The notes: a model not told the origin generated them from the sequence alone. Counted from the first letter of the stretch, positions 44,046 through 55,139 are shown. The stretch is 64,000 bases of DNA from Monodelphis domestica (GCF_027887165.1 NC_077234.1:248707158-248771157); one strand, 5' to 3'. Numbers and translations: made by a program.

Positions 44046-44411
44046 AAAGTCTATTGAGCACCAGGACTGTGTCAAGATGTTATGAAATCAAGTCATTGTA
44101 AATAGAGGGCTGCATAATTGTAAGCAGGTGAAAGTGGCAAGCCACAGTAGGGTCAATAAGATACTTCCTTATCTACAGTTGAAGAGCCACTTATATATTT
44201 CTGGATCATTCACTTCCTGTTTTTATTCTCCTTTTAGTACTTTTTCCCTCTGAGGCTCTGACTTTCATTTTCAAGCCACCTAAAATGGAATGTAATTTTT
44301 TGACCAACAAATCCAAACATTTGCTGTGTTTATTAGATATACAGATAGAGTTAAAGGAAAGAGGATTTTTCCTTTCAGAAGAAAGGGGTGTGTGTGTGTG
44401 TGTGTGTGTGT

Positions 44412-44459
<48 letters not shown>

Positions 44460-45011
44460 ACACCTATTCAGCATTGAGCTGGAGGGGGAGTCAGAGACAG
44501 AGAGAAGACTACTTTTATTGTTGATTTGAGGAAAATCTGAGCCCAATAATTGAACAGTTTCAGTTTTGTTTCCCCTTCTAGAAAACATGTCAGCTAAAAA
44601 GTAGTACGCTGCTAGGTGAAAGAAAAGCCAACACTGTTTCAGCTCCAAAACCGATCTCGTCAGGGACAGATTGGGAAAAAGCCTTTAGTCTGTGAAGTAG
44701 CCTGGCAGGAGGGCTTCAACTGCACATTTTGCAGTTATCAGCAATAGTAGAAGAACAACATAGGAGGCTATGGAGACCTTCAAACTTGTCAGGTTGGAGG
44801 CTGCAGAAGCTGCTGCTTGCTTTCAGGGTCCCCTGAATGACTTATTGTAGGCTAGACCTGACTCAGGAGAGGCTGGCACTTCAGGTTCAGGATTGGAAGG
44901 AAATGAGAAAGCTTACCACTTAACAAGAAGATGTTATAGCCATAGCATGGAAAGGGTATCCAAACAAGATGCCGTACTTTTTCAGATAGATATACCCCCT
45001 TACCTTCATGC
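44046..45011. other. Unassigned DNA with GT microsatellite
   Basis: Composition is balanced at 44640-44870 and no repeat is recognised. Frames over 44280-44648 are products of the GT tract. Confidence 0.4.
44388..44458. repeat. (GT)n microsatellite, one interruption
   Basis: About 35 GT units broken once by TACG near 44411. Confidence 0.95.
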
Positions 45012-45028
45012 AGAAATAGGGCTGGTCC

Positions 45029-45795
45029 TGCCCAAAGGGCGCTAAAAGACTGCCTACCTTTTGACCCAGCCATAGCACTACCGGGTTTGTACCCTAAAGA
45101 GATAATAAGGAAAAAGACCTGTACAAGAATATTCATAGCTGCGCTCTTTGTGGTGGCAAAAAATTGGAAAATGACGGGATGCCCTTCAATTGGGGAATGG
45201 CTGAACAAACTGTGGTATATGTTGGTGATGGAATACTATTGTGCTAAAAGGAATAATAAAGTGGAGGAATTCCATGTGAACTGGAACAACCTCCAGGAAG
45301 TGATGCAGAGCGAGAGGAGCAGAACCAGGAGAACATTGTACACAGAGACTGACACTCTGTTGTACAATCGAATGTAATGGACTTCTCTACTAGTATCAAT
45401 GCATGATCCAGGACAATTCTGAGAGACTTAGGAGAAAGAACACTATACACATCCAGAGAAAGTACTGTGAGAGTAGAAATGCAGAAGAAAAACATATGAT
45501 CACATGGTCCTATTGGGATATGATTATGGATGTGAACTCTAAATGATCCCCCTAGTGCAAATATTAATACTATAGAAATAGGTCTTGATCAATGACACAT
45601 GTAAAACCCAGTGGAATTGCTCATTGGCTATGGTAGGGGAATGGGGAGAGGGAAGGAAAAGAACATGATTCATGTAACCATGGAAAATATTCTAAATTAA
45701 TAAATTAAATAAACTTAAAAGTTAAAAAAATAAAAAATTCTACAATAAATTCCCTCAAACATTAATTAAATTATTAAAATCCCCCCCAAAAAAGA
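45029..45795 (+). mobile_element. 5'-truncated L1 with 17-bp target duplication and an extra 3' tail
   Basis: AGAAATAGGGCTGGTCC (45012-45028) and AGAATTAGGGCTGGTCC (45796-45812) flank it, 16 of 17 identical. The L1 begins TGCCCAAAGGGCGCTAAAAG in the ORF2 C-terminus. Its own 3'UTR ends with TAAATAAACTTAAAAGTTAA and an A-rich run at about 45738. A further 55 or so bases, not L1, precede the second duplication and end in CCCCCCCAAAAAA. That extra piece may be a 3' transduction. Confidence 0.88.
45042..45377 (+). pseudogene. L1 ORF2 C-terminal fragment
   Basis: Open from the 5' junction to TAA at 45375: LPTF-like start, then GLYPKEIIRKKTCTRIFI, ALFVVAKNWKMTGCPSIG, WYMLVMEYYCAKRNNKVEE and TETDTLLYNRM. 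Same segment as at 39861 and 61520. No catalytic domains remain. Confidence 0.88.
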
Positions 45796-45812
45796 AGAAT
45801 TAGGGCTGGTCC

Positions 45813-46221
45813 AAAAGATATGCTGACTCACACAGTCGTGAGACCTCTATTAAGTCTAAAGGGCATTCATTTCCCCGGGGCTGGTGTTTTATGCTTTAGG
45901 GGACACAAAAGCCATTCCAGTGGCCCAAATTTTAAGTACCGGGTCCAGTAAAGCCTTTGGACCAGCTTTCCTAATTAAAGGTGGTAAAATTAGCCTAGAA
46001 TCTGTGGTAAAGATTTAGAAGAAACATGTCCAGTATATGAGACAAGGCATCAAGTATCATCACTAGTACCTTACCACTTATCAGACCTTACCATTGGTAT
46101 CAATCAATTAGTCAAAGGATGACTTCTTTTAGAAACAAATGCTAACAGAGTAGACATGGTAAATATGGCTCTTTGTGTGCTTCTATTCACACTTTGTCTG
46201 TAAACTTTTTAACATGATCTT
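45813..46221. other. Unassigned DNA
   Basis: Balanced composition with a few CpGs. No repeat named, no frame with a domain. It could be ERV-derived, but I see no motif. Confidence 0.35.
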
Positions 46222-46262
46222 GGGCAGTTAGCTGGTAGAGGGTATGGAATATTACTGGACTG
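46222..46262 (+). mobile_element. MAR1-type SINE head, split by the solo LTR
   Basis: GGGCAGTTAGCTGGTAGAGG and ATTACTGGACTG form the MAR1 head. The element continues at 47194 with GAAGTCAGGAAGACTCATCT. Removing the LTR and one ACTG restores the normal MAR1 junction (a GGACTGGAAGTCAGG-type join). Confidence 0.75.
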
Positions 46263-47189
46263 TGTGAATCTTAAAATTTCTAAGACTTGTGAATGTTAAA
46301 AATTCTCAGACTCTACCTTAGAACATTTGGTGAAGACCATTCCCCATTTTAAACAATGAAGGAACTTAGATCAGGAATGTGAGATCTCTACTCCACCCCT
46401 ACTTAAGCCTGCTTTAGGGGAAGAAACTCCTTGATGAACAATGAAAAATACTTAAACCCATACTTATAGTAAGGCAAAAGTTCTTAAGCTGTGCCTATTT
46501 TTAGATCTACTACAAAAGGGTGCTGAGTACCTATAAAGGTCAGACAACTTGTGAATTTACAAGGAGCAAAGAGATGAGAAACTTAGAGGTTTTCTGGTGT
46601 GAACTTAGTCAAAAGTTTAAGTCTACTCAGGTGTGAATTAAGAATGGTCAGTCCTTTGGAAAAATGTCTACTGTGATTGGTAGATGTGAGAACTTAGGGG
46701 TGGTGACATAGGAGAAAATTCCCTTTAAAAGGAGATGAAAAGCTGACTCTTGGGACAGTCTCAAGAGGAGCTCTCAAAGAACTCTCTCAGGAGATGGCAG
46801 CTGGCCAAAGCTGAACTGGTGTCTCTCTGAACACTAGAATCCTTGCTTGGACAAATCTTGTGGTGAGTGGATAAAAGACTGACTGATCTTTCTCTTAGGG
46901 CTTGGGCCTGGGTTGGCCAGGGCTGGCCTGGGCCGGCCTATCCTTTCCTCATCATTTCCTTTTTCTCTTTCTCTCCCTTTCTTTAATTCCTCATTTGTAT
47001 TATTAAAATCTCTATAAAACCCAGCTGACTTGGGTATATTTAATAATTGGGAATTTTTCCCTAGCAACCACCTTATATTTGATTTAAAACAAGACACTGT
47101 CTTGAAACCATATTTTCTGTGGTCACAATTTAAGGCAACCACTCTATTATCTGCCACAGTTTATGTCTTCCACTATTTTAATCATCACA
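46263..47189 (+). mobile_element. Solo LTR, ERV1-type, plus strand, with 4-bp target duplication
   Basis: Starts TGTGAATCTT, ends ATCATCACA, and is flanked by ACTG at 46259-46262 and 47190-47193. Size 927 bp. It belongs to the same family as 6097-7085, sharing its 5' end, GAACAATGAAAAATACTTAA, GACTGACTGATC and the 3' part ACACTGTCTTGAAACCATAT. A TATTAAAATC polyA-type signal lies near 46999. A GGCC/CTGGG-rich block at 46902-46940 is absent from the other copy. The lack of internal sequence shows a solo LTR. Confidence 0.88.
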
Positions 47190-47193
47190 ACTG

Positions 47194-47398
47194 GAAGTCA
47201 GGAAGACTCATCTTTGTGAGTTCAAATCTGACCTCAGATACTTACTATAGCTGTGTGATCCTATATAAGTCACGATTTTGATTCAGTTCCTTCATTTGTA
47301 AAAAAAGCTAGAGAAAAAATGGTAAACCTCTTCCGGTCTCTCAGCCAAAAAACCCAAATGGGGTCAAGAAGAGCTGGATATGACTAAAACAACTAAAC
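47194..47398 (+). mobile_element. MAR1-type SINE, remainder after the LTR
   Basis: GAAGTCAGGAAGACTCATCT, GTTCAAATCTGACCTCAGAT, GGTAAACCTCTTCCGGTCTC, CAAATGGGGTCAAGAAGAGC and TGGATATGACTAAAACAACT. The RTE-like tail is intact. Head at 46222-46262. Confidence 0.8.
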
Positions 47399-47399
47399 A

Positions 47400-47630
47400 A
47401 TACCAAGGGCCTGGAGTCAAGCCAAAAGTAGCTGCAGATACTTACTAGCTGTATGACCCTGGGCAGATTATTCAACTTTTGTTTGCCTCAGTTCCCTCAA
47501 CTATAAAATGAGGGTAATAATAGAACTAATCTTGCAGGATTATTATGAAGATCAAATGATTTAATTTTTATAAAATACTTAGCATTATGACTGGTAGCAA
47601 ATACCAAATGCATGCTATTCTTTTCTTTTT
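47400..47630 (+). mobile_element. MON1-type CORE-SINE, sense
   Basis: GCCTGGAGTCAAGCCAAAAG, CTAGCTGTATGACCCTGGGC, GCCTCAGTTCCCTCAACTAT, AAAATGAGGGTAATAATAGA, AAGATCAAATGATTTAATTT, ACTTAGCATTATGACTGGTA: ordered and fairly complete. Confidence 0.8.
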
Positions 47631-47784
47631 CTCTTCCCTTCAGTAGAAGTCAATATTTCTAATTTCTTCTAGCTAAATTTTTTGATAATAATTTATCTAA
47701 ATTAAGAAATACCAAGAATAGATCATAAGCTATGAAGTCTATAAGGACTAAAATTCTGTTACTTCTTTATTCTGGTTCTTCAAG

Positions 47785-47935
47785 AGACCTTAGAGATCAT
47801 GTATTCCAACTTCACTTTACAGCTGAGGAAATGGACCATAAATAATTTAGTCAGGTTTTCATTGGTAGTTAATGCCCAAGCTGGTTCTAGAAACTAAGTA
47901 TTCTGATTCCTAGTTAGTGATCCTCCTTGGATTAT
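47785..47935 (-). mobile_element. MIR3-like SINE, antisense
   Basis: GAGACCTTAGAGATCATGTA, TTTACAGCTGAGGAAATGGA, AAGCTGGTTCTAGAAACTAA, in antisense MIR3 order. Confidence 0.7.
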
Positions 47936-48239
47936 ATCATGTTATTAGAATATTTGTTTACCTTTGCTGTAATTTTAATATTGAGCTTTTTTTTAATTTT
48001 TGGATTTGATTTGTGATTTCAGTGGAACTCTTGTTGAGGACATGCTCTCTAATAAAGCAGATCAGTTGAAGAACCAAAATCTGCAGTCGCTAAAACCAGG
48101 GCTTGATTTGTTATTTTGTTGATGGTATAGAGAGAATAAAATGTTAATAACACAGGTCAAAGTGAAAAATTTGTCCTGTCTACATTTTTGACTTGTCATT
48201 GGACCAGCACACTCCTAACTTATAGTCTTGTAGGGAGAT

Positions 48240-48350
48240 GAAGTAGGGAAATGAAGTCAAGATCTGAGTCAATATGTGTTAGAGGCAGACTTGAACTCCT
48301 GGTCTTATTGACTCTAAAGCTGGCTCTCTATCTACTATATTAGCTTAGTT
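48240..48350 (-). mobile_element. CORE-SINE end, antisense fragment
   Basis: AGACTTGAACTCCTGGTCTT, GGCTCTCTATCTACTATATT: reverse of a tRNA-like SINE head. Family uncertain. Confidence 0.5.
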
Positions 48351-48543
48351 CTCATTGAGCTATTAGCTGCATGTAATTTAAAAGGATTCATTTTGCAACT
48401 ATAAACATTTAATGTAGATTGAGGTATGTATTAAAGCTGTCTTGGTAGCTTTGGCCAAATTGTTTAATTTCCTTCCAGTTTTGGGCAACTGTTTCCTTTC
48501 TGTTTGATGTTCTCCTTTATTAGTGGGTGAATATAGTTCAATT

Positions 48544-48594
<51 letters not shown>

Positions 48595-49745
48595 TACAGG
48601 GCTGGATCTAAGCAAATTAAGGTGCTTCCTCAACAGGAAAAATGGGACATTTTTCATAGAAATAAAGGATAAGATGTTTCATTCCCCTTTTATATGAATT
48701 GGTAATTTAATGAAAACTATGTAAAAGCATTCAAGGGGGGAAAATGACCCCCTAAGACTCTTAGGAACTGATTTACTGTGGCATAGATGATATGTTTCAT
48801 GATAATTATGGTTCAATTGATTTTTTAAAAGATTTTATGGGTATGTAAAATGATGTAATATACTTTAAATGAATGTTGAAACAATCAAATTACTTCAGGC
48901 AACTCCTATTTATTAAAATTAAAATTAGTGCTTTCATTCTGTAAAAATAACTTGTGGGTGTTGCAAATTTGATTTAAAATGGTTAACTACCTAAGATTCT
49001 TCAACACAAGCAGTCTTAAACCTTAGTGTTTCTCAAAGGTGAAAAAACTGCAGCTTTTCATATTTTCCTATTGAAGTTGTCTGAATTTAAAGTAGTATAA
49101 TACAAATCCTTTAAAAACAGAATCTGAATAGTAGGAGTTGGGAATTGGGGGAATTCTAGGGATAAGATCACCTAGTGTTTTTATTTGACAGTGAGGAAAT
49201 TTATTTACAAAGAGATGAAATGAATTGTTCAAAAAATCTGGTAGTTAGTGACAGTGATATGAATTCTAATTTCCTTAGTCCTAGTCCAATATTCTTTACT
49301 TTAGATTCACTAACCTTAGAAAACTTAAAAACTTCAATTATTTTAGGATATAGGATTTCCGTGGTTTAGTCCCTTTGCCCTTCTGGAGGCCCTTTAAGTC
49401 TTAATGGGCCGTCTTTAACAGCTTCTATGGCTGAAATCTTCATTTTTCCCATGGCCAACCTTATAATCTTCTTTTCTGAACTTAGTCCTAAAAAGATAGT
49501 GTGGATTTCTAGGTTCATACTTACAGAAGACAAGTCATAGGAGAAGCTCAAAGGCTATTTGGTGTGACCTACGCTTGACTGAGAATTCCCTCTACAGATT
49601 TACTTACAAGTAATCATCCTATGTTGTGCATGATTTCACATGTATAATTGATATCATATTTCTTGCTCTTTATAACAGGTTGGGGAGGGGTAGAAGAAGG
49701 GAGATAATTCAGAATTCATTTTTTAAAAATGAATGTTAAAAATAA
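48351..49745. other. Unassigned AT-rich DNA
   Basis: Apart from the A-run/TA tract at 48544-48593 nothing is recognised. 49175-49330 resembles a weak antisense MIR3 (GACAGTGAGGAAATTTATTT) but not enough to call. Confidence 0.4.
48544..48593. repeat. A-run followed by (TA)n
   Basis: About 16 A then about 17 TA units. Confidence 0.95.
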
Positions 49746-49749
49746 ATAG

Positions 49750-49852
49750 AATCAGTTAGATGATACAATTAATTAAATGCCAGGCCATGGTTCCAGGAAG
49801 ACCTGAGTTCAAACCTGTCCTCAGACACTAACTAGCTCTGTGATATGTACAC
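49750..49852 (+). mobile_element. CORE-SINE 5' fragment, sense
   Basis: TCAGTTAGATGATACAATTA (head), TTCCAGGAAGACCTGAGTTC, CTCAGACACTAACTAGCTCT: the first half of a MAR1/MON1-type SINE. Confidence 0.6.
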
Positions 49853-50199
49853 TCTAGTACAAATTGGGATCTTTCCTCCACCTGAAACACCTTAAAGTAT
49901 TTTAAAATTTTTAAATAAAAGTGATCACCATGTCCATTCCCATGTCCAAACACTCAGATCTTCTTTTTGATTTGAAACTCTTTCAGCTTTCAATAGGCAC
50001 ATTTGGAGTTTGGGTTCTGATAGGATAAAAAATAAAGATCACTTCCAAACCCTGCTGAAATGTGACAGTAGGAAGTTAGTAGATGGGACATGGCCATTCT
50101 TAGCCTCAAAATGTCATGGCAATATGAAACAGATATTTCTAATACTTTTTTAACATCAGAATCCAAGATATTTTATTTCCATATTTCCATAGTTATATG

Positions 50200-50990
50200 A
50201 TTTTTTTTTCTAAAAGAAAAACCTATTTATCTTCTAAACTTCTCTATTATTATGAAAAATACTGCCATCCTTCCAGGCTCCTAGGTTTGAAACCTCAGTG
50301 TTATCCTTAGCACTTTACTGTTCTGAATCATGAATATCTAAGGGGTGCTAAGTCTGGCTACACAGCTTTTCCCTCATCCTCACTCACATGGCTACCATTT
50401 TAATTCAGGACCTAAACTGAACCTGTATCTGGTTTAGCATGATCTAATCGTGTCTAGTCGGGAGTATCTCAGTACTATCCTAATTGGTCTCCCTAGATCA
50501 AGTCTCTCTAAATGCCAATGTGTTTTCCACATAGCTTTTTTTTTTTTTTTAAGGATCAAGTATAACCATATCAGCCTTGTCCTACTCCCCAGCTCGATAA
50601 ATTCTAGGATTAAGTATAAGTTCTTATATTTGGCATTTTAAACCCATCAAACTGGTTCTATCCTACCTTCCAGACTTAGCTATGACCTAACCATACTGGG
50701 CCACTTCCTTTTCCTTACACATAGCACTTCATTTTCCATTCTTCTGCTTTTACTCTGACTGTCCACCAGGTTTTACTGATCTCCCTCATTATTTCTTATC
50801 TTGAAATTCCTGGCTTGCTGCAAGTCTCAGTTCATGCACCACCTTTTGCATAAAGACTCCCCAGTTGCTAGTGCCTTCCACTCCCAGCTTAATTCATATC
50901 TGCTTTTGATGTATTTTGTACACCCACATGTTCATACCCATATATTTGTGTGTGTACTTATACATGTGTATGTACATAGAAATGATCAAT
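50200..50990 (+). mobile_element. L2/L3-type LINE 3' region, sense
   Basis: C/T-rich ordered LINE sequence: CCTAGGTTTGAAACCTCAGT, CCTAATTGGTCTCCCTAGAT, AAGGATCAAGTATAACCATA, GTTCTATCCTACCTTCCAGA, TGCTGCAAGTCTCAGTTCAT, AAGACTCCCCAGTTGCTAGT. It parallels the L2 relics at 37390 and 41950. No open frame. Confidence 0.75.
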
Positions 50991-51039
50991 ATTAATTCTA
51001 TATCATTTTCTTAATAATCCTATTTACAAATGATCAATT

Positions 51040-52070
51040 TTGTCCTGTAATTGCTGTTGTCCTATAATTGCTTAAGTCTCAGGTCTTTATCTCTGAACTT
51101 GGTTCAGAATTCAGCTGGAATTCAGTTGGTCTGTAATGGGTTAAGTTTATTTATTTTTATTTTTTTAAACCCTTACCTTCCGTCTTGGAGTCAATACTGG
51201 GTATTGGCTCCAAGGCAGAAGAGTGGTAAGGGCTAGACAATGGGGGCCAAGTGACTTGGCCAGGGTCACACAGCTGGGAAGTGTCTGAGGTCATATTTGA
51301 ACCCAGGACCTCCCATCTCTAGGCCTGGCTCTCAATTCATTGAGCTACCCAGCTGCCCCCTGGGTTAAGTTTAAAAATCCAACTACCTTGTTAATCACCG
51401 ACCTATTTATTCTTGCTTCAAGAACTTTATCTGACCTTGGAGGGGTACATGTGAAAACTGTGACAGAGGCTGGCACTAAAGGAAAAGTACCAGGCTGAAT
51501 TTTCTCCTTGTTGGGGGAGGGGCCCCATAAGGCTGGAATCTTGAGGAAGCAGAAGGTTCCTTCTGAAGAGCAGTTGCTCTCTCAGATTTGAGAAGCTGGA
51601 GAGAGAGGGCTGGTTAAGACCTTCTCCTGAGGGTTACCCACCTTTTTTCCTGTGAGTGACTGGATATTCTTCCCCTCAACATTTCCCAATTGAAAAGACT
51701 ACTGAAGAGAAACCTGAGAAAAAAACAATTGAGTCTCTGTCAGACTCTACCTCGGTTCCTGCTGCCCTGGGTCTGAACAGTGGCCAAAGGGCCAAACCCA
51801 GGGTCAGTCAACCTGACTATCTCTCAGGGAGCTCAGGCTGCCAAAGCCTGAGTTCCCCGAAACTCGAGGAGGGAGGGAAAAGGGGTTAGTTAGAGAGATG
51901 GACCCCCCTTTTCCCCATTTTCCTTTCCCATTCTTTTCCCTGCCAAGCTTTCCTTTGTATTACTCTAATTGAATTAATTTACATTAAAGTGGTTATCCTT
52001 TCCCAAATTTGAATCAAGTGTGAGTAGAACAGTTTCAAGAGGGAGGGAGGCTTTAATAGGGGGAACAAGA
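51040..52070 (+). mobile_element. LTR-like block, interrupted by a WSINE1 (tentative)
   Basis: Balanced composition, a GGGGCCCCATAAGG promoter-like site (about 51519) and a CATTAAAG polyA-like signal (about 51982) with about 85 bases after it, the layout of an LTR. Ends are not defined and no target duplication was found. The frame at 51656-51889 has no recognised domain. Confidence 0.35.
51150..51360 (-). mobile_element. WSINE1, full length, with 13-bp target duplication
   Basis: TGGGTTAAGTTTA lies at 51137-51149 and 51361-51373. The SINE body is complete (AAACCCTTACCTTCCGTCTT to GAGCTACCCAGCTGCCCC) and close to the copies at 12889 and 42490. Confidence 0.92.
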
Positions 52071-52199
52071 GCCAATCTGTGAGAGCAGCCATAACTGAGG
52101 AGGGAAGGCTGAAGAGGGAAACTCATCAACCCCTTCTCTCTTTGCGCCAACCTAAACATCTGCGCTCTCTCCTAGATGCTGTTTCTTTGACCACCCACA

Positions 52200-52597
52200 A
52201 ACCTTCTCCATTACAATACATGGGAATTGGATCTAATATCTTGGTACCACCAATATCTTTATGTCACCTTCAAGGATGTCTGGTTTGCTGTCCAAAAAGT
52301 CTGCTTCACTATCTTGTACCTGGACTCTTAGGAGAGAAAAAGGGGAATTTTTGCTAGCCCTTATTACCAATCTTCTAACCAATCATATTGTTCTCTTTGC
52401 CTCAGTTTTGTAAACAGTCATGTGACCCTCCATCCCATGATGCCATCTGTGCTGTTCTGTTCTTTGTTCTGTACTTCCTAAAACCTCCCAAAGAGAAATC
52501 CATCTCTTCATTGGCAGTCTGCCTCTGCTAATAAATGTTGTCTTACTCATGAAATCACCTCAGTTTATTCTTAGTTAAATTCACTTTTGACAACATG
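52200..52597 (+). mobile_element. LTR-like block (tentative)
   Basis: Has AACCAATCATATTG (CCAAT box, about 52378) and CTAATAAATG (polyA signal, about 52530), then about 65 bases ending TTGACAACA, all typical of an LTR. The 5' end is unclear. It may be the partner or a separate family from 51040. Confidence 0.4.
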
Positions 52598-52639
52598 TAT
52601 ATAGGTTTACCCACAAACACATACATGCAAACTAGGCAC

Positions 52640-53430
52640 AAATATATGCGTACATATAACTACATATGTGTGCATTTATATATGCATGTATGTGCATGCA
52701 GCCCCCAAAGCCACCAGATCATGTTCCGGCAGGACATATTTAAAGACTCACATTCATAGTAATTCTGCTTTCAGAGCATAATTTTGAGACATGAAAACTC
52801 TAACAATGAGCTGAAGGATTGAGACCACCGCCCTGAACTGGCAAAGGTGAGTCTGTATGGCTTCCAAGGCATTCTACTGCCTTAATGCCATGACCGCAAA
52901 GGCCAGGGTCGGCCACAGGAGTGTACGAGAAATAAGATTAGACCAGTCAGTCACATCAATGGAATAAATGAATAAAAGAATATCCTTTGAAATAGGTAAT
53001 AGTCTCATGCATCTGAAGTAAAGTAACAGAAGGGGAGAAGGCCCTTCATTTCCTCCTTATCTGTTTTTATTTCCTCGGCGCTCTGGCCACCTGAGTGACA
53101 ATGATTTAAAAAAATAGTACAGCCTTCTTTTTACCTTGCTGGCTGCCCCTGCCAGTCTCCCAAAGAAGCAGGGGGGTTTGAAAAGGAAATGGGCCAACAA
53201 TCATGTTATTACCATTACTGGCTATTGCTTCCACTGTGGATGGGAAAGACTCACTCTCACACCCTCCTCCGGATGTGCTACCCAAAAGCAAATGTTTCTT
53301 CTCTTGAGGGGAATTTTTTTTTAACTTTTCTTATAGTTGAAAAACTCTCTGTGCAGTTCTCATCTCCTGTTCGCTCCATTCCTTTCTGATCTGTGAACAA
53401 ATAGAATTCCCATGCTCTTTAACAACTCTG
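52640..53430. other. Repeat-free stretch; conserved noncoding candidate
   Basis: After a TA/TG-rich start (52600-52700) I find no repeat signature. CpGs are scattered (52726, 52829, 52903, 52928, 53078). Frames at 53106-53389 lack domains. A regulatory role is only inferred. Confidence 0.35.
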
Positions 53431-53489
53431 GCTTCCCTTGCAAGGCAATTAGTCCAAGCCTTGCCAGAAGGCTTGGTGATTTCAAATGG

Positions 53490-53600
53490 TTCTTTCCTTG
53501 TTACAGTATAATATCCTTTAGAGTAGAGACTGTTTTACTTTTGACTTTGTATCTCCATCTGTTTGCTGGCTTCAGTAAAATTGAATAATTATTATTTAAT
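53490..53600 (+). mobile_element. L2 tail fragment, sense
   Basis: TTAGAGTAGAGACTGTTTTA, GACTTTGTATCTCCATCTGT: resembles the L2 3' tail (GGGACTGTTTTGTATCCCCAG). Short. Confidence 0.4.
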
Positions 53601-53639
53601 TGATTATATTAGAAACTGTAGGCAGTTTAACTTGTTAGG

Positions 53640-53795
53640 ATCACAACAATTTAGAGCTTGAAAGGACCCTAAAGTTCATCAAGTCCATTTCCCTTAATTT
53701 ACAGATGAGGAAGGCAAGGCACTGAGATTTTGAGAAGTCGACTTCCTCAAGATACACCAGATTGCAAATTGTATAGCTATGATTAACAACTATGT
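53640..53795 (-). mobile_element. MIR3-like SINE, antisense
   Basis: TAGAGCTTGAAAGGACCCTA, CATCAAGTCCATTTCCCTTA, TTTACAGATGAGGAAGGCAA, then a CORE region: clear antisense MIR3. Confidence 0.75.
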
Positions 53796-53804
53796 CTTCT
53801 GAGG

Positions 53805-53990
53805 GTAGGTAAGTAGTGTAGTGGATTGAGATATAGAACTAGAGAAGGGATGACCTCAGATACTTCCGACCTGTGTGACCTTAGATAAATCACTTAATCC
53901 CAGTTACTTAATCCTTACTAATCTTTTGCCTTGGAACCAATACACAGTTTTTGATTCTTAGATAAAAGAAAAGGGTTTAAAAAACAAAAC
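53805..53990 (+). mobile_element. WSINE1-type SINE, sense, diverged
   Basis: TAGTGTAGTGGATTGAGATA, CTGTGTGACCTTAGATAAAT, ACTAATCTTTTGCCTTGGAA, CCAATACACAGTTTTTGATT and AAAAGAAAAGGGTTTAAAAA in order. Old copy. Confidence 0.75.
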
Positions 53991-54039
53991 TGTCTCCTGG
54001 GCTCAACTCCAATACAGTTTCTACTACGTAATGCTGCCT

Positions 54040-54225
54040 TGGATTCAAACTGTGCCACTTAACAACTCAGTGCCCATTTTCAAGTCATTTAACTTCAGTG
54101 CCTTCATCTATAAAATAGGGATTATAAGAGTTGCAATTCCTACCTGATAGAGTTGTGGTGGGAAAATCACTTTATCAGCCTTAAGAAGCCCATGTAAGTG
54201 TGAACTATGATAATTAAATCAATTT
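54040..54225 (+). mobile_element. MON1-type SINE, sense
   Basis: CCCATTTTCAAGTCATTTAA, TTCAGTGCCTTCATCTATAA, AATAGGGATTATAAGAGTTG, ACCTGATAGAGTTGTGGTGG, AAGTGTGAACTATGA. Confidence 0.65.
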
Positions 54226-54399
54226 TTCTCTTACATATGAAATTATGAAAAATTTGAGCATTCTTAATGAAATGGATGACTCTGAAACACAAACCTATTC
54301 TGTCCATAGAATGTAGAAGAGAGACTTTTAGAGGCTAACAATCTTCAAGGATTCTTTTTTTCCCTTTCCATTTCTTATTTTTTACTCTTTGGAATCCAA

Positions 54400-55000
54400 A
54401 TCCTCTTAATATTTGGGAACGTCTCATATTAATACTTTGAATGAGCTTCTGCATTCTTTAGAAGAATTCTGTTCCAGAAACCACTGATCTCTGCTTCCTG
54501 TCTACCCAAGCCCCTTTGACTTCTCTGTTTTAAGGATACAAGGAGCAAACTGGTATGCAGAGTCACAGAAGGACTGCTAGAGGTTATTGGGTTGCTTTTA
54601 CAAGACTTACACTGTTCAATCTGCTGCATTAATGCCTTTCACTGCTTCACCCTGCAAGATAAGGACCTTAAAGCCCCGTTTCAATCATCCAGCCTCGTTT
54701 TGAATTCTGCGAATGAGCTCCAGTTGGTGTGGCAGGGAGAATACAGCCTGGGGGTCAGTAGAAGCTGAATTAATTATTTCTGCAGATAGTTTGTACCAGC
54801 ATGCATTTATCCAGCACATGGGCCATGCGTTGCAGCTTGGGTGAATCTTTTCCAAGGTTTTTGTATTCAAATCAGGTACCTGTCAAGCTCCATACATTCA
54901 TGAATACAGGAGTAATTACTGAGCTCTAAGGACTTGTTGTGGTGACATGATCATTTGTCAGCAGGATCCAGTAGTTGTTGTCATAGACAATTTACATTCA
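54400..55000. other. Repeat-free stretch; conserved noncoding candidate
   Basis: About 600 bases with balanced composition and no repeat pattern. A 61-codon minus-strand frame (54685-54870) ends PHQLELIRRIQNEAG but matches no family I know and has no clear splice sites. Could be a regulatory element or decayed exon. Confidence 0.35.
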
Positions 55001-55139
55001 GTATCATTTTTAAATGGTCTTCTTACTAGTTTCTTAATGGTCTGCAACAAATAATGATTTAAAATAGTGTAAGGTATTTATTATTACAATTACCAAGCAA
55101 TATAAAAGTCTTTGCTGTAGGTCTGATGAATGACTTATT

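Noticed and set aside
44280..44648. Frames of 67-122 codons on both strands
   Set aside because: They are made by the long GT/CA microsatellite and carry Cys-Val or His-Thr repeats only.
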